Positions 23,881 through 34,009 of a DNA stretch of 64,000 nt are shown in pieces (the stretch's first letter is position 1; each line of letters opens with the position of its first letter). The DNA lies in NCBI RefSeq assembly GCF_034190915.1, contig NW_026947484.1, positions 185,064,982 to 185,128,981 of the forward strand. Direction: 5' to 3'. Under the pieces are notes generated by a model. That model saw only the letters and a list, made by a program, of their open reading frames with translations. It ran no database searches and had not been told where the DNA came from. A program made the position numbers and the translations under genes. Source of the stretch: Cavia porcellus (lineage: Eukaryota > Chordata > Mammalia > Rodentia > Caviidae).

Positions 23881-24468
23881 TATTTATAAATATTGTAGTG
23901 TCTTCTAAGTGTATAAAAAGAAGAGTAAATAAGATACAAACCATATAACAGATCTTGTGAAAATGAAAAGCAAACAAAGTGCTCAAAAGGAAAGAACAAC
24001 TAAGATATGAGAAAGGACAAAAAAGTAAGGAAAATATTATATATGTAAAATATATATCATATAAAAATATAATATTATATATAATATAATAAGTAGTCAT
24101 ATTATGTAAGATATGTATATATGATAGCCATACTTGTATGTGTAAATATTGTTGTATAAATATTAATCTATTTGTTCATCGAAATAAAACCAGTTTGTGT
24201 TTTCACTGTTTGATTGTGTCATTTTTTCAAGTCTAAATCTTGTAATCTGAACAACTGCTTTTAAGGTAAAAATATGTTGCACATTAACTGGTGTTAATTT
24301 CCCATTATTTTTAAATGTTTATTCTTTTTGTTTTTAAAATTTTAAAAATTTTGACTGATATGTACACTGACATATACAACCTTAAAAGTGTGAACTGTAT
24401 AAGAAGAGGATAACAGAGATTGAGGATGAAAAAGTTAAATCAAAATATTGCATATAGCAAATCCATTT

Positions 24469-24625
24469 TAAGGCTGGGCATGGTGGGGCAGCTTGTAATC
24501 CTAGCAGTTAGGAAACTTAGATAGGAGGATTGCTGTGAGTTTGAAGCCTGGGCTACAAAATGAGTTAACAGCCAACCAGAGCTGCATAGTGAAATTGTGT
24601 CTCAAAAGGACAAAAAAATTCACAT
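24469..24625 (+). mobile_element. B1-like SINE
   Basis: A 7SL-derived SINE beginning 'ggctgggcatggtgg' (Pol III A-box region), with 'gggctacaaaatgag' and 'ccagagctgcatagtgaaattgtgtctcaaaa' near its end. The repeated central 'gagtt..gcctgggctac / gagttaacagcc' text fits the internal duplication of rodent B1. The tail is short and A-rich, and the copy is clearly diverged. Confidence 0.8.
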
Positions 24626-25204
24626 AAATTATGGGAAAAGATACATTTATCTAGAAAAACACTGAGGTAACTACAGTTGCATCATTAAAAGGAAAATGTA
24701 AAAATACTATAACCAGTGATTAAATTATTTCAACTACTAATAAGGGGGACAATTTCCAACAGTGTTTCATCCTATATGTAAATGAATATCCTAATATATA
24801 AGAGGAAAAAATTCCCAATGTATGAGGAAAAGAATCCAAAATTGTATTTGTCAACTTCTATACTTTACCCGTAATAATTGATAAAAACAGAGGGCAGAGT
24901 ATAAAGAAGTAGAACATAGCTGACTTGAACTTATGTTGGTTTTCCAATAACTCACCAAATGCAAGTAGGAGGTTTACCAAGAGATTTGTTACAGGTCACC
25001 AAATGGAAGTTATATGAATTAGATTCTTAAATTTAATGAGAATTATACACTGTCAGTTAACAATTGAAGAAACTTTTAAATTATTCCTTATTTGACACTA
25101 AATATTGTTATGGAAAAAGTATAACAAAATTTGCAACAAAATAGGTGAATAGCAATGGCTAATACATTGGGTGTTGTTATCTTCAAAGTTGTTACTCAAA
25201 GTGC

Positions 25205-25290
25205 AAGATATACGCTGGCACTGTAGCTCCATGGCAGAGCCTTCGCCTGCCACATATGTATTTAAATATTAAAAACCTAAGTATTCTGTG
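25205..25290 (+). mobile_element. Old tRNA-like SINE (possible)
   Basis: 'ctggcactgtagctccatggcagagccttcgcctgcc' resembles the A-box half of the ID-type tRNA-Ala head. The B box is not clear. The preceding 25140-25205 reads as the antisense L1 3' end module ('gtgttgttatcttcaaagttgttactcaa'). Confidence 0.4.
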
Positions 25291-25479
25291 GACAGAGCAG
25301 GGCTGAAGTGTAGGTCACTTGGTCATTCATTACTCCAGCCACCTCATGACTGAGGCTCCCCAAAACACTTCCTGGTAATTCATGGTACAAACAAAAAATC
25401 ACAGAGAAAATTAGAATGCATTTTGACTTAAGTGAAAAAGAATACACATCTCTCAAATTGTGGGGTACAGCTGAAATGT

Positions 25480-25880
25480 TGCTCCCATTAGAAAAGAGAA
25501 ATGGTCCAGTGATTTGCTAGTATTTTTCGGCACAATAAAGGAGCAAAATATAAAAGTAAAAGTGGCCTTTATTCTGAGGATGTGGAGAGAAGCCCACCAC
25601 CAACAGAAGTCTGGCTTTCTCTGACCAGAACATGGGGTGTAGGATACATATGTAACCTTTGACTGAGGTGGGTGCTTAGGGCAGGCATTGATGAGGTACT
25701 GGGAGCTGATTGGAGTTTTCTTCACGTGCAAAAGGTAAAAGGAAGTAGCAATCAGGGAAGGAGGAGTGACCTCAGGGTAAACATCCCTGGTTCAGCCTTC
25801 CATCGCCATAATGTCCTGTCACTTATCCTAGGGCAAAACTCTTTCATGATGTATTTTCATAAAAAATAAACAGTGGAAAA
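25480..25880 (-). mobile_element. Possible solo LTR, minus strand
   Basis: On the minus strand a GC-richer block with 'gggcttctctccacatcctcagaataaagg' carries an AATAAA signal at 25568-25573, which is LTR-like. No TG/CA ends or target duplication could be fixed, so this is only a candidate. The minus frame at 25453-25731 has no motif. Confidence 0.3.
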
Positions 25881-26469
25881 TATGTGTGGTTTAATTCACT
25901 CATTAACTCATGAAATTAAAAGCAGTGGGTGAGAATTATAACTCTGACATGGGACTCGGTGTATAAGGAAAGGGTCATTTCCGGTGGTTCTGTGGAAAAT
26001 CTGTCCCTTCACTTTTTTCCATTTTCAAGACACTGCTTCCACTCCTTGACTAGCAGACCACTGCTTCCATCTTCTTAGCCAGCAATACACGCTCTTTGGT
26101 TTGCTTGCATTACCATTTTTTCTCTGTCTAGGACTCCTTCTAAAACCCTCTTCATTTAAAGATGCTTGTTATTACACTAGGCCCAGTCAGGTAATTCAGT
26201 ATAATCCTCCTACTTGGTAGTCAGCTGATTAGAAACATTAATTCCATTTGCCATCTTAACTACCCTTTTCATTTGATCTAACACATATATAAGTTATAAT
26301 CTTTAGGGAATAGACAGCTTTGGGGATTATGGCTCTGCTTTCTTTATTCATCATTTATTTCAACACTAAAATAAAATTAAAAAGAGCTATAGTGTCCTAA
26401 GTATATGCACAAAGAGCCTCTGCAAAGTTAGTCATCCTTCCATGACAAGTAAATGTGGCAAACCTAAAT

Positions 26470-26650
26470 GGCATTATAAGTGTTATCTACAAAAATCATC
26501 CAAGTAACATCACACTTAATGCTGAAATTTTAAGTCATTTTCCTGAAAGGACAATAGTAATGCAAATATATTATATCACAATATTGCTTTAGTCAGTACA
26601 GTAAGCAAATATAAAAACAATATTGACCAAAAATAATAAATTATATGTAT
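26470..26650 (+). mobile_element. Old L1 ORF2 fragment
   Basis: 'agtaacatcacacttaatgctgaaa' and 'catatattatatcacaatattgctttagtcagtac' follow the ORF2 text just after the RT active site in ancient L1 elements. It is probably the same element as 28030-28750, separated by the B1-like SINE and an unassigned segment. Confidence 0.5.
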
Positions 26651-26854
26651 ATATGCAGTAATAATTGCTTATAATTACATATGTAAATATAGAGCAATAT
26701 ATATAAATATTAAAGTTGATATAAATTATGCATATAAATTTTATGCATTCACTGTATATATGTATAAATGTATGTATTTGTTGTAGTCAAGGGTTGTAAG
26801 GAGAACAATTAGAATCAGGACATCGAGTTTGTAATATTATTATTTATTATTATT

Positions 26855-27015
26855 ATTTTTTTTTTTTTTTCTTTTTGAGATGGGGTCTCACTATGCAGTT
26901 CAGGCTGGCCTTGAGCTCACTTTGTAGCTCAAGATGGTCTCGAACTCGCAATGATCCTCCCACCTCAGCCTCTCAAGTGCTGGGATTACAGGCATGAGCC
27001 ACCACGCCTGGCTTG
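26855..27015 (-). mobile_element. B1/Alu-like 7SL SINE, minus strand
   Basis: Antisense to a 7SL-derived SINE: poly(T) (26859-26871), 'gagatggggtctcactatg', two overlapping copies of the 'gctggccttgagctcactttgtagctc / aagatggtctcgaactcgc' block (the internal duplication typical of rodent B1), and 'ctcaagtgctgggattacaggc...ccaccacgcctggc' for the Pol III box region. An imperfect 'ttgtaatattatt / ttgtattatttt' duplication flanks it. Its divergence is low compared with the copy at 24.5 kb. Confidence 0.92.
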
Positions 27016-27084
27016 TATTATTTTCATGATGGTCATCCAGAGTTAACATAAGAAAGTGCAAGAAATCTATCCATATTACCAAAG

Positions 27085-27660
27085 ACATAGAATATTCAGC
27101 CAAGTGTCTGGATCCTATAGCAATGTCCTACATGAGTCCAGATGAGGACCCAGAGCTCATGACAATGCCTCCCACAAGACCAACTGGAGGGCTAGAGCCC
27201 ACAAGAAGGACTCACACCAGTCTCTTTTAGGTATCTGTGCTGGGAAGGCCTAAAGGTAAGTGGTGGAAGCTAGAAAGTCTATGCCAGTGGGGATGGAGGA
27301 GCTGTGCTAGTAGGTTGAGGGTTCTACACTGGAGCTGAAACGTCACACTCACAACAAAGACCAGGGCTGTCCTGAAAGCACCACAGCCATCCTCAGAGAC
27401 ATGCAGGCCCCGAGCTCCTCCAACGCTAAGCATAGTCCAGTACATACCAGGAAGCCAGCTTGACGAGTTTGTTCTGGAGGTTAAGTGGCACATATCTTCC
27501 CCTCTGGAACAAGGAGGCAATGCTTGATGTAAGGATCAGAGCTTCTCCAGGAGAACCAATGGCTCAAACAGCAACACTTAGTGAAAGCCGCAATGCCTTG
27601 CTTCCCTTCTTCTCGTGTCTATTTATGCGAGCAACTTTTCTCATGTGGGACATCTATGCT
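27085..27660. other. GC-richer segment of unknown origin
   Basis: The composition differs sharply from the flanks. Minus-strand text has 'gctcgcataaatagacacgag', a TATA-like motif, and a 97-codon minus frame (27227-27520) without a family signature. It could be an unrecognised LTR or a retrocopy. I could not find TG/CA ends, a poly(A) or a target duplication. Confidence 0.35.
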
Positions 27661-28029
27661 TAGCAACATGCTGATTTAACCCAGTTGGCATTAAGTTTGC
27701 CATCAGTTTTAAATCCATAACAACATTTAGTATTATACACGTTTGTAGATATAAAATTAAATGATTACATGATCTGTCATAAAAATTGTATACAGTCATA
27801 CAAAGGAATAAAACTGCTTGGATATTTAATTTTGTCATGATATTTATTATTAAAAACTTTGTATTTTTATTTACTGCCAATGACAAATGACAAAATACAA
27901 AGCACAATATCATAAATTCTAAATTTTTAAATACAATTTATATATGCTAAAAACTACTAAAATATTGAGAAGGTACAGTCTATGAACATATATATATATA
28001 TATATATAAATTCATGAATTGATGATCTC

Positions 28030-28750
28030 AAAATTCTTAAGAAACATAATAGACCCAAGGATTCAGTGAAATTCCAGTAGTATTTTATCAGTGTATATAA
28101 AAAAGTCATTATTTATAAAATTCAAATGGAGAAGCAAAATAATTGGAATGAACCAAAGATATTAACAGAATAAACAAAGAAGAAATATGTATACTACCTG
28201 TGTTCTTTTGTGAAGCTACAAGACATGAAAGCATCACAAATGTTGAGAAAAAATAAAACAATTTACTCAATGAAATGAACCAGCCTGTCCATAAGCAGAC
28301 CTATACATATCTAGTTAATATATTTCTCATCAATATTCAAGAACAATTTAATAAAATACAAAGTAAATTCTTTTAACATATGGATGAAAAGCAATCCATA
28401 TGCCAAACCAATCTGTATGCCAGCCAAAAATTGATTTATGATATGTAACTTGGAATCTATTTAAAATTTGCTCAAATAGAAACCTAGGGATTCGTGTTAA
28501 TGTTAAACACATTATAGGTCTAGACAAAAAAAAAAAAAAAAAAAAAATCAAAGCATATGATGTTTTGAACTTCGGAGCAGTAGGATACTTAGACCTGATA
28601 ACAAAATTACAATTTATGAAAAATTGATAAATGTCAAAATTAGTCATTTCAGTTCTTTCAAAAGCATTATCACTATAATGAAGATGCAACAGAGGAAGAA
28701 CATATGAGAAACTGAATGGTTGCAAGGAGGCATACAAATAAAATACAATA
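28030..28750 (+). mobile_element. Old L1 ORF2 3' fragment
   Basis: The order of plus-strand phrases follows L1 ORF2: 'gaaattccagtagtattttat', 'aaattcaaatggagaagcaaaataattgg', 'cttttgtgaagctacaag', 'agcagacctatacatatctagttaatata' and 'ctttcaaaagcattatcactataatgaagatg'. A poly(A) run (28516-28538) interrupts it. The 153-codon minus frame (28348-28809) is the antisense of this fossil and not a gene. Confidence 0.65.
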
Positions 28751-28929
28751 GTTAAGGAATCGACACCACAAAAATAAGCAAATAAAAGTATTGCTGGCAT
28801 ACTTACCATACTTTATATTTACATATAATTACACATATAAATAAGCACAGGATGTGTTGCTTAAAATTGTTAGTCAATACTGTAAGACAAAAACCAAAGG
28901 AAAATTCCACTCTTAACTGTTAAAATGAA

Positions 28930-29115
28930 ACCCGTACACAGAGTCTGGTGAGGTGTGCTTGTAACTCCAGCGCTCCAGGAGGCTGAGGCAGGATCACAAT
29001 TGCCAACTTAATGGGACCCTGTCTCAAAAAAAAAAAAAAAAAAAAAAAATTAAAAAATAATTGAGGGATGTAGCTTATTGTGAAGACCCTGAATTCATTC
29101 CCTACTAACACCAAA
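28930..29115 (+). mobile_element. Dimeric B1+ID SINE
   Basis: A B1-like left unit ('ctggtgaggtgtgcttgtaactccagcgctccaggaggctgaggcagg ... ggaccctgtctcaaaa', ending in poly(A) 29026-29049) is followed by an ID-like right unit ('ttgagggatgtagcttattgtgaag...gaattcattccctactaacacc') and a CAAAA-type tail. This arrangement matches the B1-dID class known from several non-murid rodents. Confidence 0.75.
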
Positions 29116-29278
29116 AAACAAACAACAGAACAAAAGCAGGCTTATTGTTGGTTAGAAATACTAATTTGTACAGCACATTTGGAATACATGCAGTTTCTGT
29201 TCATACATATTTGTGGTACATAATGAATATATTCATTCTGAGTCATTCGTACACATAGTTACATTTTCACATACCAGA

Positions 29279-29635
29279 TGACCCAGATCCCACTCTTAGA
29301 TGTTACTGAAGTGAAAAAAAAAAATAATTTACTCTCAGAAATCTGTATGCAAATGTTTAATGCAGGCACAAGACTGATGCATGCACTGGGAATGCAGGAG
29401 CTCTCTCTTGACAAAGGATTAGGGGTTGCTTATATAGATTACCTTTTGGGGGAGGGGTCTGGTTAGCTGACAGTGTCAGATTATTGCTATGTGCTAGTGC
29501 CTGCAGGTTGGGGACTGGGAACTCTGGCATGCATGGCAAGGAGACACAGGGAGTCTGGTTTGGATCAGGAAGAAGTCTGATAAGGTGTTCTTTGTGGTTT
29601 CTTCACCCTGTTGGATCTTCTTCCTGATATCTACA
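29279..29635 (-). mobile_element. Candidate solo LTR, minus strand
   Basis: Read on the minus strand it starts TGTAGATATC and ends GGGTCA (TG...CA, about 357 bp). It has a TATA box 'tatataagcaa' (plus 29432-29442) and an ATTAAA polyadenylation signal about 80 bp downstream, in LTR order. No matching target duplication is evident, so the ends remain provisional. Two overlapping short frames inside are incidental. Confidence 0.5.
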
Positions 29636-29639
29636 TAGG

Positions 29640-30590
29640 ACTGTGGATAAAAACCTATCAAAAACTATAAAAATATATTGTATATACAGTCTGTTGTTCT
29701 CGGTGATAAAACAATGCATTTTTCATTTTTATTTACTACCCATAAATCCGAATTCCACAGTACATGTAGATTCACTGAAATTATCATGGAGATTTTAATA
29801 ATTGTCTTATGAAGTGATACTCTTGGTTTCATTAATCATGAGGATAAAAAATAAGAGCAAAAGTGCTCTGAATTTTCTTGGAAAAACTGTTATTTTGTTT
29901 ACCCTAACATGCCAGGTATGTTGTCATCTACCCAACCAGGTAGCTATAACACTACGTTTATTCATTTTGGTAACAGGGAAAATGTCATGTTTTCCTCTCT
30001 CTTTGTGATGTTTATCTGAGCATGAGGGGTTGATGACAGCCTATACCATGGCTATAGATTTTCAAGTGAAAATGCTAATTTTTACCAACACAAAAGTTTG
30101 CATCAAATATATGTATATATTTTTCTACTAACTTTTTTCAACTTTTGTTTCTAGATATGAGTTGTTCTGCCTATCTGGCCTTTCTGTGTGTGTTGCTTCC
30201 CACCAAATCTCCTTGTCCTTGTGCTAATCACTAGGCACCCTTTGGGTTTATTCTCATTCATTCTTTACTAAAGATTTCTTTCTGGATTTATGGAGAGCAA
30301 CATTATATAATGATTCAGATTATTTTGTATCTTAAAATATGGTAATTTTATTTGATAATCTTTAAATTCCTCTACATTCTTTTTGCAATATATATATGAC
30401 ATATACATAACACTTCACAGAATTTGAAATACACACTGCCAAGAAGTCAAACTTACCTTAAGGAACTTTTCTAACTCATCGGTTTTGAACTTTTACTTAG
30501 CTGGTTGGCATGTGTCCCCCCTCCAATTTCCTAGATTTTACTTTTTCAAAGGAACTACCCTGAGCCACCTGTATTCATGAACAGGGTGTA
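29640..30590. other. AT-rich DNA, nothing recognised
   Basis: No gene or clear repeat could be supported. The 3' end of the ERV that follows may extend into 30480-30600, but no LTR is seen there. Confidence 0.45.
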
Positions 30591-30769
30591 CTCTGCATAA
30601 ACAAGGGTTCTGTCTGCAGATGTGGCCAATTAGCAAAAACATCATTAGCCAAAGTGAGATACGTTTGGTCAGGCAGCAAGTTCAGTGAGCAAGAAGGTGC
30701 TGATTCAGAGGTTTACTTAGTTGAAATGCAAATCAGGGATTTTCACAAAGCAATCCTTTTTAAGGAGTG

Positions 30770-31424
30770 ACACAGCAGTTCAAGAGCCAACAATGTCCCC
30801 AACTGTTGAGTAGCTCTAGAACAGCATGTGACACCTGGAAAGTCAGATTTTGCCCCAAAGTTAGTTTGTCAGCCTCCTTGATAAGGAGGACCATTGTTAC
30901 CAGTGCCTGGTGTCAGGGGCACCCACCCTTGGCCTCCAAGTCCAGATGTTTGGACAAATAGGCAGTGGATACTTCCCAGAGGGCAATCTTCAGAGTGAAA
31001 ACCCCCGAGGCAACATGTCTCCATTCATCAACAAACAGGTGAATGGTCCGGTAACATCAGGGATGTCTAGTGTTGGGGCAGCTGACAATATCCTTTTAAT
31101 GGTCTAGAAGGACTCACTCTGGCCTAATCCACTCTAATAGTCCTTCTATATGTTTTTTCCCTGTCACCATATTATATAAAGTCTTAGTCTTCTTAGTGAA
31201 CCTTGGTATCCAAATTCAGCAAAGCCTGCTGCTCCCAGGAATTTTCTAAGCTGTCTTATTTTCAGGTCTTGGGATGGAACAAATGAAACTTTTTTCTCGG
31301 GCCCCAGCCACCAGTCTTTTTTCCAAATCAAACCCCAAATAATGACTTTCTGTTTACATGTCTGTGTCTTTTTCCAGGAGAATTTGTAGTTTCTCTTCAG
31401 AGAGAGCTTCCCTGACATTGACAA
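30770..31424 (-). pseudogene. ERV pol remnant: RT thumb/connection to RNase H side
   Basis: The minus-strand 86-codon frame at 31164-31424 has the gammaretroviral RT thumb pattern: a 'KTQTCKQKVIIWGL' stretch, then 'RQLRKFLGAAGFAEFGYQG'. Downstream, across two frames, come 'SAAPTLDIPDVTGPF' (near 31090), 'YLSKHLDLEAKGG' (about 30940-30980) and 'LLIKEADKLTLGQNLT' (about 30845-30895), typical of the connection segment. The protein would copy viral RNA into DNA. Here the fingers and palm, with the catalytic YxDD box, are missing and stops are frequent. It cannot make an active enzyme. Confidence 0.85.
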
Positions 31425-31429
31425 CTTAG

Positions 31430-31560
31430 ATTTGCTGGGAGGTCAAAGGAGCAATGGACTGAGTTACAACTGAATGTCCATCCCATTGTCAACCAAAAAT
31501 GTCATAGGTTTCCCCCAATTTTGGCAGTGATGATGGGATCCTGTAGGCCCAGTGAAATGG
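31430..31560 (-). pseudogene. ERV protease remnant
   Basis: The minus strand reads 'NWGKPMTFLVDNGMDIQL' followed by a stop, with the active-site block at plus 31473-31493. Retroviral aspartic proteases carry LVDTGA or LVDSGA there. Here the triad reads D-N-G, so the copy is altered at the catalytic loop as well as truncated. It lies only about 50-100 bp upstream of the RT thumb remnant, which shows that roughly 0.7-0.8 kb of pol is gone. Confidence 0.75.
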
Positions 31561-32149
31561 AGCCTGGTTTGTCTTATTTGTTATCTTCAAAGAAAGGGAG
31601 AGGAGGTTCAGGCTGGGGTGGCCTCAGACAACTTTCGTTGTTTACTGCAGATGGAGGGGCTGTTTATCTTTCCTGTGTTCAAATTGTCTGCAGGGACCAC
31701 ATGGTTAGCTGACAGAACATAAGATCTTTCACCAGTGTTAAGTTTTGAGACTTTCAGGGCCCCCCTATACCAGTTGCTGCAGTGGTGTTGCCCTTGGCAG
31801 GGTACTTCAGGAACTGGTTTTCCTAACATTGTGTTCAGGAGAACAGTTTTCTCCTGGGTTCTGCAATTTGCCTCATGTCATCATTTTTTCTTTTCTTCTT
31901 TTTTTTTTTTTTTCCTTTCTCAGTTCACGAAAACCTCTTTAGCATTCTAAACTAACTGAGTGACTTTCATGCCAGTATAGCCATTAAACTTTTGTTTTTT
32001 TTTTTTTTTCTTTTAATGTAGGGTGTTGATTATGTACCACATCAAACATTAAGCATCCGTTCATTTTCAGGTGCTTCTGGTCAAAGGGTGTATAAACCCA
32101 TAGACTTCTCTTTCACTGGGTTCTTAAGTGACTTTGGTTGCTTTGGACA

Positions 32150-33450
32150 TGTTTATTGGATTTTTGTCTTCTTTTGTCTTCTCCTCACAGTCCTGTGAGA
32201 GAAGCTGTGTAGTATTTATCTAAGGTTTTATGGTCTTATGGTGTCCAGTCCAAATTTGGACACACTCAGAGGAGTACTGCATTTAGCATCAACCACAGTG
32301 GTGGGAGCTTTTGATTTCAGCAAGGCTTGGGCTCCATCCAGAATGTGGTGATGTTTTTCAGTATTAAACATGATCAGAAGAAGCTGTGGACAGTTATCCC
32401 ATCTCATCAGGTAGGTCTGGAAGATGAATGTAAGGAGATCATTCATTGCTTGGGACTTCTCTGAGTAGGATGAATTGTGGTGCTTTCAGTTTAGGTCAGT
32501 GGAACTTAAGAGCTAATAATACATCAAGGAGCGTTAGATGAGCGTGCCTCCCTGGGCTCTAGGGTAGATATGAAGTGGCAGCAGTGAATGAACTGGGGGT
32601 TTGAGCTGAGTGGCAGGATGAAGGAAATTACTGACAGAGTTCAGAGGCTCTGAACCTTCTGTGAGATTGACTGGCTGTCCATGTTAACAGCACCTGATAA
32701 GGAAGAAACCTGGGGCTCAGGAGGTTCTGCAGTGGTTTTTGGTAGTGAAGCTAGGGTATCCGGGATGACAGGAGGCTGCTGTAGACCTCCAGATCACTAG
32801 AGGGTGGAGCAGAAGCAGGTGGAAATAGATGTGGATTCTGAGATGCCCTGGCTGAAGTGACAGCAGCAGCACTATAGATCCTGGGACTGGGAGGAGCCAT
32901 AGAAGCAGTTCAGGCTGTGATGGCAGTGGCACTGGCTGCAGTGGCAGCAATGCTTGGATAGGCAGTGGGTTGAAGTTGGCAGGGTGGCATGGGGTCCACT
33001 GAGTGGGGTCTACTTGCTTCTCAGCGATATTGGGGCCATCGGACTATAAAAAAGAATTGGCATTTCTTGCTTCTGTCCTTATTAGATGCATCCACAGACC
33101 TTCAATTTGGGGCCCAATCATGCTCTGTAGCTGTGAGGGACCCACATAGAAGGGCCCACTGCTTGTGCCATCTGTTACCTTCATGCAATCTGCAAGCACT
33201 CAGAGGACAAACATTTTATCCTTTTTCCTCACAACTGGCTCTAACTAAGGCAAAGTGTCAGGCTCTCCTTCTGCTTGGTTCTCAGCAGGACTGACTGAAG
33301 GACTGATAGACTGGGGCACTCCTTGAGGTTTCACCTTATCTGATGACCTGTCTTTTCGACTTTTGTGAGTCTATCATAGCCTGTTGGTGCCCAGCAGGAG
33401 CCTCCAGTCTAGGCCCTGAGGGGAATCCAATAAAGGTCAAAGGGTACATC
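32150..33450 (-). pseudogene. ERV gag remnant (matrix, proline-rich region, capsid)
   Basis: Gag builds the virus particle. The best block is the capsid at 32228-32470 (minus frame 32228-32446): 'MNDLLTFIFQTYLMRWDNC', then 'PQLLLIMFNTEK', which follow the gammaretroviral capsid pattern in order. Upstream at 32717-32950 the DNA is rich in Pro, Ala and Ser codons in several frames, as in the p12-like region. A matrix-like stretch lies near 33080-33180. Frames change repeatedly and stops occur. Confidence 0.75.
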
Positions 33451-33549
33451 TTCCCATCACAAAACTGGGAGATATCACGCTCTTTGGCTACTAGGCTCAA
33501 TGAGAGACCTAAACATCCATTTGGAATTCCATTTCATAGAACCAAGAAA

Positions 33550-34006
33550 TGTTATGGAAAACAGACCCAAGGTGAGAAGAAATGGCATGAGGGGGTTTAA
33601 GAGGTGGTTTATTATACTGGTGAAATTGACTGATATCTCTCCCAAGATTCAGAGCCCCGTCTGATGGGGTTCTGGCATTTTTATGGGGAGAGCAAGTGGG
33701 GCAATAGGAAACTAGATTTGGCACATTATGATTGGATAGTTGGCTGCCATCCTGGGCTCCTAGGGGAGTTGAAACATTTCAAGTTACATTGCAAGACCAT
33801 CAGTTATACAAAGCATGGGTTATACAAGGAAGAAATGTCCTGTTATAGTTTAAATTACATTGCAAGGCTATCCATTATACAAAGGCACCACAGACATGGG
33901 TTACACAGAGGGAGAAATGTTCTGTTATCGGCCTATTTGGGCATGTCTGTCTGGTTTTGGAGGACATATTTGGCAGGCTTTATTTAAAACTGCACTTTCC
34001 CTTTCA
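33550..34006 (-). mobile_element. ERV class I LTR, minus strand
   Basis: Read on the minus strand, the LTR starts TGAAAGGG at 34006, has a TATA-like 'ataaaaa' (plus 33678-33684), an AATAAA signal (plus 33608-33613) about 70 bp downstream, and a possible CA end near 33550. U3 holds two direct repeats described separately. The primer-binding site just below 33550 could not be assigned to a tRNA. The end at 33550 is uncertain by tens of bases. Confidence 0.7.
33783..33929 (-). repeat. Two imperfect about 71-bp direct repeats in ERV U3
   Basis: 'ttacattgcaag' starts units at 33783 and 33854 (71 bp apart). Both continue with '..atc.attatacaaag', 'catgggtta.ac' and 'gaaatgt.ctgttat'; the second unit has a short insertion. 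Duplicated enhancer units in U3 are common in gammaretroviral LTRs, so an enhancer role is plausible but inferred. Confidence 0.8.
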
Positions 34007-34009
34007 GTT

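Larger units (their letters stand above)
21870..24320 (+). mobile_element. L1 with 5' UTR joined directly to 3' ORF2 (internally deleted)
   Basis: On the plus strand a monomer-type 5' UTR (about 21870-22510) is followed at once by ORF2 text ('caacattgtgaaaatggccatactc', 22535 on). The element lacks ORF1 and most of ORF2: endonuclease, linker and RT palm. ORF2 continues to about 23880 and is followed by an AT-rich 3' UTR (to about 24320) with 'ggtaaaaatatgttgcacattaactggtg', an L1 end module also seen at 51.24-51.34 kb. The element is about 2.4 kb instead of about 6 kb. Frames are broken. Confidence 0.8.
30600..34006 (-). mobile_element. Gammaretrovirus-like ERV (class I), 3' LTR not seen
   Basis: Minus-strand provirus remnant in order LTR (33550-34006), leader and gag (about 32100-33450), protease (about 31430-31560), and RT thumb/connection running into the RNase H side (about 30770-31424). 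Every frame is interrupted. There is a large deletion between protease and RT thumb, and neither integrase, env nor a matching 3' LTR was recognised below 30600. Class I assignment rests on the Gag and Pol blocks. It is clearly distinct from the class II provirus at 49-53 kb. Confidence 0.85.

Noticed and set aside
28348..28809. Longest open frame in the window, 153 codons, minus strand
   Set aside because: It is antisense to an old L1 ORF2 fragment and contains a poly(A)-derived Phe run; no protein family motif.
32717..33294. Frames in the GC-richer block as host exons
   Set aside because: They lie within the gag region of the minus-strand ERV and change frame with it.
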